From positions 31,528,133-31,592,132 of the forward strand of contig CM059975.1 in NCBI GenBank assembly GCA_030490835.1: a stretch of 64,000 nucleotides of DNA, given 5' to 3'. The stretch comes from Annona cherimola (lineage: Eukaryota > Streptophyta > Magnoliopsida > Magnoliales > Annonaceae). A program made the translations under genes and the position numbers. Under the pieces are notes generated by a model. That model saw only the letters and a list, made by a program, of their open reading frames with translations, did no database searches and was not told the origin of the DNA. Position 1 is the stretch's first letter; every line of letters starts with the position of its first letter. Positions 25,725 to 37,654 of this stretch are shown one piece after another.

Positions 25725-26250
25725 CATCATATGGTTTGACCAAGAGACTTAAGTTTTATCAAAATTAAAAATGTGCATGGGTCATATTTGCTTATCTATT
25801 TATGTGTAAATTATGAAAAGTGCTCATGTATGCATTAGGATGTGAAAATATTTTATAGAATTATTTATCTACATGTTAATGATATTTTAGATAATTTAAA
25901 TGTTCATTTATAGACTCTTTTATATTCATGTATAAATTATAAAAAAATTTAATATATTCACATATATATTAGAAAGTAAAAAAATGTTAAAATTATTTCT
26001 AATAATGATATTCAATGATTTAGATATTAAAAATACAACTTTAAAATTGACATTAGCATCAAACTATTTTATTTCAGTGAATTTATATATTTGTAAATGA
26101 GACTATGTACAATTATAATAGACAAATGAAGTTTATATAATAATACAAATGATGTTAAGTATAATAAGTAAAGTAGATTTTCCATGAATAATCAAGATGA
26201 GAAAATGATGAGTTTATATAAAAGTGGGATTTCATAAAAGCTTAACTCTA
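25725..26250. mobile_element. Fold-back MITE remnant, 'cttctatgtaa' family core
   Basis: The interior words gggtcatatttgctt, aattatgaaaagtgctcatg, taaactattttatt and the tail tttatataaaagtggg match the family arms seen at 37.1 and 42.7 kb. The terminal repeats are decayed. Confidence 0.45.
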
Positions 26251-27384
26251 TTATTTTATCTGGTTAATGAAATCATTTAGCATAAACAAAAATATAACAT
26301 TTAAGATGTGGAGTATTATCAGAACATTGTTAGTCGTTTTAGCGCTTTATTTGTTTATGAAGCGATAGTAAAAGTATACTATTACTATATTTTTTATATA
26401 TAATCAATAAAAAATTTTACGCTTATAAGCGTACCGTTCTACCTTAATTGCACCAATACCAATGCCTTCGAATACAATCGCCATCAAGTAGCCGATCATT
26501 CTCTTCCATCCCCAAATACCTCATTTCCTTGTCTCCACTCCATTTAAGATGGTAATTTTGACATAGCTACAACGAATTTTGCTATTAAAAAAAAATAATC
26601 AAAATTATCATCTCTACTTGAACATTTTAAGTATAATAACCATTAGACGTTTAAAAACAGTGAATGGACTTGATTTCTTCAAGAACACACGTCCTTTATA
26701 CGAAAATCGTGCTGCATCATGCACTAGCCATAATGAAACTTTTTGTTGGTGCAAAGCTTACCCTACCAATCAACTTGGTTGTGATTAACAGCAGACTCAT
26801 ATGCTTGGACGCTATGCCCAAAACACCAAAAAAAGGTCGTAAAGAAAAAAAGATTATAATCCGAAATTAAAGTGCCAAAAATGCTTATAAGCATAGATGG
26901 GTTAAAAGGATTGATAGTTCAGGTCCATTTGGATAAAGGTCAAGGGAAAAGTGGGGGGAAAACCAACTTTACTACACTCCTTCCCGCACACCTTTTGATA
27001 TCTTTACTTCCCAACCTACCTACTTTTTTTTTTTTATTACATTTACATTCTAATCATGTTTTCACATCTTTCCATATAATTATCTATGTATTCTATTTCC
27101 TTTAATCCTAACAAGAAATTGAATCATCATCATCAGCCAAAAACAGAAGAAAGTAAAAAATCTGTCCCATGATCTCCCTTTTTTTGAACATTGCTTTCTT
27201 TGCACTGATGAAACCTTATTCATGGAAAGCAACAAACATTTCTTTTCAAGTGGATAACATGGCCTACCACGTATGCTTGCTTTAAGCACAATCAAACAGG
27301 TCCCCGCAATTACAGCTGGACTAGCCTAGGAAGCATTTGCTTTTTCAAAAGTGACAACAAACATGAGGAATCCATTGAGTGATT

Positions 27385-27400
27385 CTTGCATTATAAGGGC
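27385..27400 (+). promoter_or_regulatory. TATA box of the 40-aa gene
   Basis: The word gcattataaggg places a TATA-like TTATAAG about 80 bases before the ATG at 27476. This leaves room for a transcription start near 27420 and a short 5' leader. Confidence 0.5.
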
Positions 27401-27475
27401 AGCGTACGAGAGCAGAGGAAAAGCAAGCTCGGGCTTCAACTTCTCTGAGTTTGCAGAGCAGAAAATAACAACCTG

Positions 27476-27598
27476 ATGAAGTTTCTGTTCCAGTGCCCGT
27501 GCTGCTCGTGTTTCTGCTTCCTTAAGCCCAAGAAGGGCAAACCAAAGGTGAAGGACGCAAAAGGAGAACCAAAGGAGAAGGAAGCAAAAGGAGACTGA
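27476..27598 (+). CDS. Small Cys-rich N-terminus / Lys-rich tail protein (40 aa)
   Basis: The 40-codon frame starts MKFLFQCPCCSCFCFLKP and continues with a highly basic-acidic tail built of KPKVKDAKGEPKEKEAKGD. Six cysteines fall within the first 14 residues; clustered cysteines near the N-terminus followed by a Lys patch are a common setting for S-acylation and membrane attachment (inference). The frame is GC-richer than its flanks, with a TATA box at a suitable distance and a strong codon contrast to the surroundings. I believe similar short proteins occur in other angiosperms, but I cannot name the family and assign no function. The long minus-strand frame over the same interval is probably its shadow. 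Confidence 0.6.
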   Translation: MKFLFQCPCCSCFCFLKPKKGKPKVKDAKGEPKEKEAKGD

Positions 27599-28179
27599 AT
27601 GCAGACTTCCCTAATGATATGATTGTTGGTCTCTCTCTCTCCACGGTCTCTAGCTTTTATCACCTGTACACATGTTCCTCCACCCCAAGATTGAAATAAT
27701 AAGGCCACAAGGTTCTTTCCTTGGACTTCTTCCATGAATGTCATTAGCTGTCTTTGATTGGCTTGTTGGGGTTCTTCGAACCCAGTCCCATCTCCTCCAT
27801 TTGTTGCTCCACTGATACAAGACCAGTTTGTGCAAGGAAACTGCATTGATATCCATGAACAACAGGAGCCCTGTGAGATGGCGCATCTAAAATCTATGCT
27901 TTCTTTGTAAGCTTTCTTTCTTTTCCATCTAAACATGAATAAAGGCTGAAAGAAGGGTGGCTAATGCAAAGCAGGTGACATGTTTCAGAGGCATGCAAAT
28001 AAAAATTTATGAAAACCGATCACTAACTTGTGCTATGTTTAAAGTAAAATATGGCACCCATGAACGAGTCGAGCTTAGATGTAACTTAATAGTTACGGAG
28101 ATGGAAGCCCCTCTAGTACAATGCTAACATGTTAATCGGGCATCTCAAGATTTGTGGTAGTCGACCATCAAGATGGTTA

Positions 28180-28183
<4 letters not shown>
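27599..28183 (+). other. Likely 3' UTR and flank of the 40-aa gene
   Basis: Complex, less AT-rich sequence continues to about 27960. This is compatible with a 3' UTR, but no unambiguous poly(A) signal was chosen. Beyond about 28000 it is unassigned. Confidence 0.3.

Positions 28184-28215
<32 letters not shown>
28184..28215. repeat. Poly(A) tract, 32 A
   Basis: An uninterrupted run of 32 A follows a non-AT-rich block. It may be the tail of a SINE or other retroposed sequence ending here, but no target duplication was found. Confidence 0.6.
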
Positions 28216-28216
<1 letters not shown>

Positions 28217-30458
28217 GCGTCATGTAGAAGGCCTGAACTCTTTGGATCTCTGGGTCTATAAGAGAACGATGGTGCCTCAAAAGATCATGCTTGGAGCGGC
28301 ACTTCCTAGTTTATTTGGAATAATCTGACCACATCATTTGACTATTGACAATGGTGAATTAGAATAAAGAGAGGAGCCAATTTTCAGACAAGGATCCACG
28401 TCCAGAATATATTTGCAAGTGCAAAAAAGTGCGATCTGGCACTTGATTGCTTTCACGCGTAGAAGTCATATTCACTAAGATGCCTGTGTTCCTTCTTGTT
28501 TCGTGGAGTGCTCTATGCTTAAAGGATTGCAACAGTCAGCTCCACTGAGCTCACAAGTTTCTGGCTTGTACGTTGGAGTATGAAGGTAATAATAGTTTTG
28601 GGTTCAATAGCAATCCTAATTATTCCATGCTCTTCTATATGTTTGGAAGCAATCAGTTTTCTATCTTCTTTCAGTTACTAAGAAGCATTAGGGCACACCC
28701 CTAATCACAATATGATTCAGTTTCAGGTAATTCTCAACAATATGATTCTGTTGCATAAGAATGTTGTGCAGCAAACTGAAGAAACTCTAACCATGGTGGT
28801 TAATACAATTTTTAAAGAATATTGCGTCTCATACTTCCAGCTAGTATCCCTCAAAAAGGCTAAGACAAAGATGATGGTATATTGCCAAAGGCAGGGAAAA
28901 AAAATGATGAGGTATTGGGAGAAGAATAGGAGCACCCATATTATGGTGATTGACCAGATTAAACAGTCTAGGGTACAGTATGTGACATTGTCAAGGATGA
29001 CACAAGTGAAGATGTGACTAATCAATCGATGGCTGAGAAACTCCTTCAAATATCATCATGCAAATGTTGGGCTAAACTGGCACGTCTAGCCATTAATTGT
29101 AAAGAGCAAGGAGAAATATAAAAGAAAATTGTACAAAAGAAACTCATGAAGCATGCCTTCTCCCAACTAAGGGAATGGAAAAATGAACTTTGGTCCAAGT
29201 TTTTCCATAAGCAATGCATCTTCATGGCTATAAACTATAAAGCCAAATATAACAAGAGAATTATCTGCTATTTTAATTAGAATTAGAACAGTCGTGAATG
29301 TTATAAGTGAATTAATATTGGTCCTTGAGTCCCTAAGTAAACATTCATCTAATTTCATAAAAAATTTTATGAGTGGATTTAAAAGAATAACAAAAGTAAT
29401 TGAATTAATTCCTAATCATTAATCATCACAAGAACTTATGTTTTTCTTTGCCCCTTCATGGATGATCTCCAAGCTCCTAGGGGTTAAGAGGATATTGGAG
29501 TTGACTGGTATGTCTTTGCAATTTCCTACTCTCTAACTGCATCCCATTCTACTAACAAGTTTTTTATCGTGTCACCCACCTTAGATGACCAAGCACATGA
29601 CGTTGGTGGGTTAGTACAAATTGGACATGATTGACTTTTTGTGCAAAACAGTTCATGACAGCTTTTATGCCTTCTATAACGGCCTTTAATTCATCTTCCT
29701 TTTTTTTTTCCTCGGAAAATCAACTTCAGAATTTGATTTATGATATCTAAAATGAAGGTAAGTTTGGCTGAATATGCCACTGGTTCCACTTGGAAGAGAT
29801 ATTATAAGATGAAAAATGATAAAAATTTAAGAAACCAATGCAAAGGGAGACGTTTTATTTGAAGCTGCTAAGGCCCAGACCTTGTTATGATTTGGTTGCC
29901 AACTTGTAACTTTATACAATGGCCAAAATCCCTCCTCTCCTGAACACATCATTGTTTTTACTAAACACCATATGCTCGTGCATAGCCAGGATTAGTCTCA
30001 CACTATTCAACTTCTGCTTGTTTCAAGATTTCTTATTTGTTCAATTTCTCTACAGTTAGTCAGTGTCCTCTTCAAACGTCAATGTCCACTTCCATCTAGC
30101 AATCACAAATAATACCCGATCTCCGTGGGTTCAGGGGCCAGTTATGTGTGCAGTGGAACGAGATTAAAGCCTTATTCTCCTTCAACTCATAGGACGAACT
30201 TTTATCTCTCAAGTCCTATCCAGAGGTTGCACATATTCTCACTTTATTGTCAACAATTGCAGCACCTTTATCTCATCATTCTACAAAAACTACTAAATTA
30301 TTCTCAGATGCTAGACTACCTACCGGAATGTAAAATATGGACAGGAATGCAAAGGACAGATAGACCCAGAGTCAAAGATGAAAGAAGAATTCATCTCTTT
30401 TCAGGGAATAAAGATAAGCATAAAAGCATATCATAATGGAGAGGGATAGATCACGTAC
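28216..30458. other. Unassigned; possible gene relic at 28.7-29.3 kb
   Basis: A plus-strand frame near 28870-29290 reads with few stops (VTNQSMAEKLLQ, LARLAINCKEQGE) and may be a decayed exon, but I recognise no family. The third exon expected for the minus-strand gene at 30.46-30.80 kb was sought here and not found. Confidence 0.3.
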
Positions 30459-30616
30459 TTGTTTAGGAGGAAAAATAGAGTCCCACCGATAAAGATGAGT
30501 AAGGTAACATGGATTATCATAACAAAATCATTTGAAGAGAATGATAGAGCCAACATGCTAGTAAAACAAACACCCAGGGTCAAAAATGTAATCTTGATTG
30601 CTGACCAAGTGGGACC
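30459..30616 (-). CDS. Exon 2 of the two-helix membrane protein
   Basis: 158 bases, 52 codons plus two bases. The acceptor is pyrimidine-rich and ends in cag. It encodes both membrane helices. Confidence 0.65.
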
Positions 30617-30795
30617 CTGAAATTAAAAAAAGGAATTTAATGTCTGCAGGTTCAACAAAGATTAAATGAAACAAAAATAAGAATTTCACGAGTAAAGATT
30701 ACTTGATGAATAATGCTCACATTAACACCAGTAGCCAACGCCCCCAATATCACAGCCTTTGCAGATGATACCTCATTCTTGTTAGTTGCATCCAT
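30459..30795 (-). CDS. Small two-helix membrane protein, first two exons (Pkr1-like?)
   Basis: Exon 1 (30721-30795) encodes MDATNKNEVSSAKAVILGAL..GVN and ends at an excellent donor (AAT|gtgagc). Exon 2 (30459-30616) follows an acceptor ttaatttcag and encodes GPTWSAIKITFLTLG and LLIFIGGTLFFLLN, then a donor gtacgtg. Spliced, this gives 77 residues with two hydrophobic helices separated by a short SSND loop. The GVN-GPTW-x3-K junction and two-helix layout match a small conserved plant membrane protein that I remember as related to Pkr1, the ER factor for V-ATPase assembly; that name is tentative. The final exon is expected to start by completing the codon AA|N, and it was not located in the next ~2 kb, so the copy may be truncated or have a longer intron. 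Intact splice sites and lack of stops argue for a real gene. Confidence 0.65.
30721..30795 (-). CDS. Exon 1 of the two-helix membrane protein
   Basis: The ATG is at 30795-30793 on the minus strand; 25 codons run to a whole-codon boundary at AAT|gtgagc. A competing, weaker donor lies 18 bases further (CAA|gtaatc), but it would add six residues that break the GVN-GPTW motif. An AG just upstream (ttttaaag) may be the end of a 5' UTR intron. Confidence 0.65.
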
Positions 30796-32157
30796 TGAAG
30801 ATCCTTTAAAACAGAACTAGAAATAAGTTGATCGCATGTTGGATACATGGCTCCTTTTATGCACAGAAATCATACTTAAAAGGAGCCAGTAATATACACA
30901 AATATATATATGTGTGTGTGTGTGTGAATAAAACAGTAGCCCTTAATTATTAAGGGTAAAAGTGGTGATGTGAAAAATCACCATGTTGTCTATTATGACA
31001 CGAAAATTGTTTTGATCCTGATGCTGAAAATGGGATGCACGACAAGGGGCCATTCAACCAATGACGTGCCTCCATGAGATTTCAGTTATTTTTAGTAAGA
31101 AGTTCATTGTCTTGGATTGTCTATCTACTTGCAGATTGGAATTAGCTGAACATTGGGAAGTTCCATCCATTGTTTTGGTGATCCAGTAGAATCAAATGAA
31201 TGCCACCAATGTAGGCACATTCCCCACCAAAATGGACAATCACAGAGACAGTTGCAGCCAATTCTCATTACAACTAATTATGAGTGAGGCTTGTATCTTA
31301 AAATCCAACAAGAGGAAGAGATTTCAATGTTCATCCAGCAGAAAACACCAACAATTTATCATACACTTGCAAATCCAACTTGCAAAATATATTAGAGGCC
31401 TTGTGAGGATTATATTGTGCAAAATTCATCTCCAAATACTAATTAGACAACTAGAGAACCAAAAAGATAAAAACTCTAATGATAATCAAGATGTCATTTT
31501 TGCCATCTAGGTGATTGACCAAGAGTGCAGAACTTAGTGACAACTAAATCAGTGTCACAACTAGCACATTTCAAGTGAGAACTATGATAGGCATTCATTA
31601 TACAATCCAAAGGATAATTGGAGCCCGTTCAAGATTATCTCATTAGATGGGATGAGGAATGTAAAAAGTAGTATTGGAGATAAAATTTTGTACAACATAG
31701 TGCAAAAAGGGTAGCAGGGTGAAGCCGGACTAGGATGCACTTTCAGCACAGGGTACTGAGCACTGTAATCAAGGGGAAGGATAATCACTTGCAATTGAGA
31801 TATAAATACCACAAAGAATAATCAATGAGGAAGATGTGATATGCTTATACAAAATGATGACAGCTGGATTGTTCAAAATGAGAGATCAGCCAATTTCTCT
31901 AAGGCCTGTCACAAACAGCTAAGAGATATTCAACCATGGTTGGAAGTCGACAAATCCACATGGAAACAGAGACAAACACCTTGAAGGCAATCTTCCTTGC
32001 CAGTCTTGAGGAAGAGCCTCCTGTACTTGCAAATAGCGCTAGCATTTCCTCTTGCAATAGTTATGTTACATTATAAAATAATGGCAGCAGTCTCAGGCTC
32101 CAATTAACAAACTTCCTTTGTTCACTGCCAGACGCCTATAAACAACAATCCACTGCT
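30796..32157. other. 5' flank of the membrane-protein gene; no further gene seen
   Basis: Contains a (TG)n microsatellite (about 30903-30926). The sequence is of medium complexity and could include a promoter or 5' UTR exon for the minus-strand gene, but no TATA/ATG arrangement was convincing. Confidence 0.35.
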
Positions 32158-32165
32158 GTTCCAAT
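32158..32165. repeat. Target duplication GTTCCAAT (left)
   Basis: This 8-bp sequence is repeated exactly at 33907-33914 on the other side of the hAT element. Confidence 0.9.
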
Positions 32166-33049
32166 TAGGGGTGCAACTTGGGCCGGGTTCAACCCGAACC
32201 CGGCCCAACGAACCCGAGAAATGGCAGTGTTAGAACTGTATAATACTAAGCCCGAACCCGATTTTTCAGGTTGAACCCGAGCCCGATTTATAATCGGTTC
32301 GGTTTCGGGTTGAGGAGGACCCTAACCCGGTCAACCCGAACCCGATTTCGGTATCACATTAGGTCGCGCGACCTGCCATAATTTCGAAATCCCTCCCCCA
32401 ACCCCCATCGTGTTCGACGGCCACTAAAGCCTGTTATCTGTTTCCCCCAAATTTCTCAATCTTATCTGCGGCGACACCTCCAATCCCCCGGACATCTTCC
32501 CTCCCCCTCTCCGCCAGTAAGTCATCACCTTCACCGCTTTTCCTTTTCTGTATGTGCTAGCTTACCCCCGCGCGCTTTCTTCTTGATGCTCCCAACTGAT
32601 ATCTGGGTTTTTTCTTCTTGTACTTGGGAAAGTTCTGATTTTTCAGTCTTCGTTGCTTTGTTCGGGTTGCTTCTTGTCCAAGTCGTTGGAACCAGCACGT
32701 TTTTGTACGAATTTTCTCTCTGTTTTTTCGAACTTGATTTGTTCTTTACTTATACTAAAGTAAATTTTTTATTTCAATGGTGTTTGTTTGTTTTTTTAAC
32801 AATCATAGTCCGTTTGCTTTTTTGAGCTGCTTTTGAGGCGAATGTCTGACGAATTTCTCCATCTTTCCTTCAGTGAGTTTCTTAATATTCCGCATCCGCT
32901 GTTTGATTTTCGCTATCTTCTCACTCAAGACTTGCATTCTCTCCTTATTCGTGGTAATTAGGAACGCTATGTTTTGGTGGTGTTTGGATTTGTTTGAGAA
33001 ATGTCTCATGAAATTCTCCGTCTTTCCTTGAATTTCTTGGTACTCGTTA

Positions 33050-33600
33050 ATGGGATTTTTTTATTGCGGATTATCAAGTCCAAGAAGTGGGCCCCACAAG
33101 CTATCCAACGGCAATTCTCTAATGCCCAAATTAATATCTAAGCCGTCTTCTGTTTTCATGCCAAATCACGGCCAGATCAAGCAAATTGCCCAAGGAAATA
33201 ATCTCAACCGTCCGTCAATCCGACAGCCCCTCATCAAGCCAGGATCCAGGCCACCGTCCAAATCACCAAACTATGATTTTGTAGCGTCCAGATTGCCTGA
33301 TTAATATCACTGTCCAGAAAATATCAACCGCCCATTAAATCTAAACCGCCCAGAAATTCAAGTGGACCCCACACAAATCAAGCTGATCCAGCTGGCCATT
33401 CTTTCAAAGCCCACCATAAAGCCGTCCAAGTGTCCAGCAATTGATCAGCACCGCCCAAGGCCATCCAAGATTTCAGAAAATAGATTTCAGCAAGTGGGAC
33501 CCACAAGATCACGTCCAATTGCTCTATATAATTCAAACCAGAATTTCAGCAGCTGCTCATTTAATCTAAGCCGTCCAAATTCCAAAGCTGTTTGATTCTT
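33050..33600 (+). other. Unassigned GC-richer cargo inside the hAT element
   Basis: Two adjacent open frames (84 and 77 codons) with ccgtcc/ccaag words differ in composition from the element's ends. No domain is recognised. The segment could be captured host sequence or a nested element. Confidence 0.3.
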
Positions 33601-33803
33601 GCAATCTACTGGAATATTGCCTACTTTTGTAATTAGTGGTGTATAGAGATTTCAAGTACTGCATACTATACTGTTTCATTGTTTTTTTAGCAATAGATTT
33701 GTGATTAAATGAGTGTAGGATATATGTTTACAGTAACATGTCAACCCGAAACTCAACCCGAGCCCGAATTTCAAAAATATGGTTAAGGTTGAGGTTTTAC
33801 AAA

Positions 33804-33834
33804 TAGGGTTAGGGTTAGGGTTAGGGTTAGGGTT
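33804..33834. repeat. TTAGGG-like short array
   Basis: Five head-to-tail TAGGGT units sit in the 3' subterminal region of the hAT element, and further degenerate units follow at about 33850. Its place among other gggtt motifs points to subterminal binding-site amplification rather than a telomere. Confidence 0.8.
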
Positions 33835-33914
33835 GAAGATTTACAAATAAGGTTAGGGTTAGGGTCGAGGTGAACCCGAGTTTCATGAGCCCGAGTTGCA
33901 CCCCTAGTTCCAAT

Positions 33915-35806
33915 ATCTAGTAACAATGTTCCAACCCTGGCTTGTTAAGATTTCATCACACCTTAAACACTTTTCCATTATTCAAAATTTCAGGATCCTC
34001 TAAACAGGACAAAAAATGACATTTCCAGTTTCCAAGACCCAAAATTTCTGAATTGATACAATTCTCAAAGAAAACCCATCTTATCCTCCATGTCTCTCCA
34101 GCGTAGAAAGATCTTTACCCATGCAGTTAAAATCTAAATCACAAATGTAGAGAAGTCTTTTTTTTTCGAAAAAGCATTTTGGGTTAATCCCAATTTTCAT
34201 TCGGAATGACAACTTCCCTCCTCTGTTATGGGGAAGTTTTGATTTTTATGCACACCATTGCCGCTCGAACCCAAATAGTACAGCCTTGTTTCCATATGTA
34301 GATGTTTATGCATAATGCCATTTGATGGGCTATCATTTGATTTGGGTTGGGTTGACTCAGGGTTTGGGTCAATTCAAACAGAATATTGTTTGAAAAAACT
34401 TGACGCAGCAAGACCTTGAGATGCAACTCGGTTTGGGTGCCCACAAGAGGACTCTAAATTGGGTAGGTTCGGTTCTAAATATAAAATGCCTACCGAAATT
34501 CACATAGAGTCGGCTCGAAGGGTCGGGTACTCAAAAACAACCCTGAATGCATATAAACTTTATAATATATAGTATTTTAATAACCTATCTAACTCCAATA
34601 GATGTGATCATCAACTTCAACCCCTCCCTTGCAATTTTCATTTTCTCTCAAGAACTCTAGCCATAGCCACCACCTACCCACACATTTCTAGCCTATCTTC
34701 CCTTTGGCGCTCCTCTCCGCTCAAGTGTCTCTCCCCTTTAGTGCTCCTTTCTCGTCTAGCCCTTCTCTCCTCCAGCACACTCTCCCCTCTACCTCCTCCC
34801 CTCCAATGTTTCTATCTCTTCCAACCCTTGTCCTCTCTAACGTTCCTCTCCCCTCCTCCGATTGTTTATCCGCCGCTCGTCTCCCCTCCTTCAATCGTTT
34901 ATCCGCCGCTCGTCTCCCCTTAAGTGCCTCTCTCCTTCTCTGATTGTCTACCCACATTCTCAGCTCCTAAAAACCAAATCCCACTCTCCGCAATCCTTCT
35001 CATCCGCGCACTTGACTATGCCACATCATCTGTCGTCCCTGCCCTTACTCCCTTTGTCAAGCCACTCACGCCCGTTGGCAAGATTATTGACAATTTCACT
35101 GGTGCCAAAGCGATAGGGCACGTGTCACAAGCCATTGGTGTTTTCAATGATGTTTGGTTTGAGGGGATACCGCCGATATTGACTCGTTGGAGGTTTTGGA
35201 CCATTCGTTATGGTTGGTTCTGAACATTGAGTAGCACTTGGGGGAGAATGTGGTGCGGAAGATTGAAGGGTTTGCAGGTAGATAGCATTGAACACTAAAG
35301 CGTCCATCATCATGAGTATTTCAAATTCAGATATGTTTTTTTTTTTTTTTTTTATACTTCTCTTGTGTTTACTAAATATTTCAAATGGAAGGCTGAATTT
35401 TTTATATTGTTATATGCATTTTCTTAAGGAAATTCACTCTCACTCAGTTTGTTTTTTTAGTTTATTAATTATGATCCTTGGAATAAATTTGGATTTGGTG
35501 CATTGTAGTAGCTCTACTGAGGTTGCAGGCTATGTCACTATGGAAGGGTAAAGGGAAGGTTAAAAGAACATTGAATGTAGGATGTCGAGAAAGTCTTGAG
35601 GATGGAGTGGCAACATGTTCTGACATTTTTTTAGCGAAATAGATTTGAAATTAGAACTGGAACCAACCCAGCATTAAGAAAATAGGGTAAGGTATATCTT
35701 GAATCAACCCGACCTAATAAGGTACAGTAGGAGCTTTTCAAAACAGAGTAAGGGTAGAGTTAACTCCTATTCAGACCTACTCAACTCATGTTGCATCCCT
35801 AGCAAT
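33915..35806. other. Unassigned, possibly an old hAT-like element with cargo
   Basis: Near 34340-34530 and 35640-35790 the sequence is full of gggttgg/aacccgacc words like hAT subterminal regions, and at 35785-35806 it ends ..catgttgcatcccta, close to a hAT terminus. A matching left end was not found. Between lies a C/T-rich block (34620-34960) and an open frame 34924-35223 without recognised family, so capture of host sequence is possible but unproved. Confidence 0.3.
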
Positions 35807-36751
35807 ATCCCAGTTCTAAGTATCAAGAAGTCAGCCCTTCCTATAGAAGTCACATCCGAGTTTCAATCATGATATATATGAGTTTTGTCTTCTATTTTAA
35901 GAGTAATATTTTCCATAGATACACTATTAGACTTATACTCCTTGAGCAAGGATATGTACTTAGGATGACTTGAGTTGTAAGATAAGAAATAAAAAAAGTA
36001 ATAAGAAGTCCAGAATCAACCCTAAAATAATATTTAAAAAATCAAGTTCGTTTTGAGTTGAAAAACGAGGTTGCATAATTGAGTTGTATCTTAGTTTCAA
36101 TACTAAAGAAATTATGCCTTGTTTAATGCGAATTAGGCAAATGGGCCGATGTTCCTCTTGCTAACGCTAACCCCTCTCCGCTCCCCCACTAGGCATTCTT
36201 CCTTCAAACCTAATCTCCGAGTGTATTATGTGCAATTCTTCTGGTGTGGCACTCTCTTTTTGCAAACTTCTCTGAGAATAGTGTATATATTGTCCTAATC
36301 TACTTTCGATCTTAAATGATGACTGTAAATAAATCAATTTGCAATCCACTAAGAATTTTTAAATCTTTAATTTTTTTCATGGATAAATGGATCCACTTAG
36401 GTTGCCAAAATTTAGATTTTGGTTTTTGTATCTTTTTTTTTTTGAAATTTTCAAAAATATATATATATATATATATAAAATGTGGTATGCTAATTAATCT
36501 AGGTGGGGCCCACTTATTCATAAAAATAAAAATATTTCAATGGGCTGTAAAATAACATATTTATGATCAACCATATAAGATCAGTCATCCTAAATCACGG
36601 CTAAGTAGAATCTTTAAAAAAATATTCATCCATATAATATTGATCTCTTAGATGGTTTACTGGTTGACATGATAGCTATGAAATTGATTGTGTTCATTTT
36701 ACAGATCTTTCAAATTGTATTTTGAATATCTTTGATTTGAATAAAACTTGA
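35807..36751. other. Intergenic, (TA)n microsatellite
   Basis: A (TA)n run lies at about 36458-36477 next to a T-rich block. No gene is supported. Confidence 0.4.
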
Positions 36752-37026
36752 GGTGTGTTTAGCATTCACGTAAACTTATCAATATAAAACTTTTCACTTT
36801 CAACAATTATCATATTTTTTAATCATTTTTCACATCTTCATGTATAATTACCTTACTCTTCAATTGTTTCTCAACAACTACACATATAACTATCCTATCT
36901 ATTTTAACTTTATTTTCTTTACTCATCATCGTTACTACTATTATATCACATTATTTCTCTCATTTCAAAAACCAAAAATTATTCATTCAAAAATTTTAAA
37001 AATTTTATCAAATACCAAACACACCC
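36752..37026. mobile_element. Tourist-like MITE, copy 5
   Basis: Ends GGTGTGTTTAGC and CCAAACACACCC; the core (cctatctattttaactttat, catcatcgttactac) matches the family. Confidence 0.75.
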
Positions 37027-37139
37027 TTGGTTTGCGAGCTAAACAAATGATTCCAATAAGCCAGGTGGATTTCACATCATTACTAAGATGGGCATATCCA
37101 TAAGGTCTCAATGAAAAATATATACTAGTGAATATAAAC

Positions 37140-37650
37140 TTAGCCGATATATATGCGCTCCGCTTCTATGTAGCCTCTTAAATTTTTAAGATGTTGATAA
37201 CTGATGCAAAATTCAAACCATTTGTTATATTTAACATCACTTGTTAGTTAGGAGACCAAGTGTTATCCAATCAAGTATGTGTATAGGCGACATTTGCTTA
37301 AAAAAATGTGTAAATTAGGGAAACAATTGGACATATTCACATATATTAGATGTAATAATACTTTATAAAATCATTTATTCACATGATAGTGAGATTTTAG
37401 ATAGCTTACAGTTTAAAAACACTACTTTATAATTGATATTTAGCATTAAACTATTTTATTATGTTAATTTTACACATTTGTTGATAGGGTTCATGCACAA
37501 TAATACTAAACAAATGAAAAGAGTTTCCATGATGATATAAATGATGTCAAATACAAAAGATTGAGAATTTTTCATCAATTACCAAAATGTTAAAAATGAA
37601 GAGAGTTACGTAAAATAGGGTTTTATAGAAGTATAGCCCTATGCATATGA
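37140..37650. mobile_element. Fold-back MITE, 'cttctatgtaa' family
   Basis: Left end ccgcttctatgtagcc, right end read backwards gggctatacttctataaaaccc. Arms aaaccatttgttatatttaacatcac and its complement are clear. Dyad centre near 37400. Confidence 0.65.
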
Positions 37651-37654
37651 GATA

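Larger units (their letters stand above)
32166..33906. mobile_element. Non-autonomous hAT element, 1741 bp
   Basis: The terminal inverted repeats are TAGGGGTGCAACT..AGTTGCACCCCTA, with an exact 8-bp duplication (GTTCCAAT) on both sides, as for hAT transposons. The subterminal 200 bases at each end are packed with gggtt/aaccc words (cccgaaccc, gggttcgggtt), as in arrays of hAT transposase-binding motifs. The interior has no hAT transposase. It holds a moderately GC-rich segment with open frames at 33050-33304 and 33362-33595 that I cannot assign. Confidence 0.9.

Noticed and set aside
27436..27936. 166-aa minus-strand ORF
   Set aside because: It overlaps the 40-aa plus-strand gene antisense; no domain, and its composition mirrors the Lys/Glu codons of the other strand.
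28712..29049. Overlapping 101-aa and 108-aa ORFs
   Set aside because: No recognised domain on either strand; at most a decayed exon in a third frame, which I could not identify.
30703..30720. Extension of the membrane-protein exon 1 to the donor CAA|gtaatc
   Set aside because: It would insert six residues into the conserved GVN-GPTW junction; the upstream donor AAT|gtgagc fits better.
33804..33870. Telomeric repeat or chromosome end
   Set aside because: Only about five units, hexamer rather than the usual plant heptamer, and located inside the end of a hAT element with target duplication.
34704..35116. Overlapping Ser/Leu/Pro-rich ORFs on both strands
   Set aside because: They result from C/T-rich low-complexity sequence; no conserved motif.
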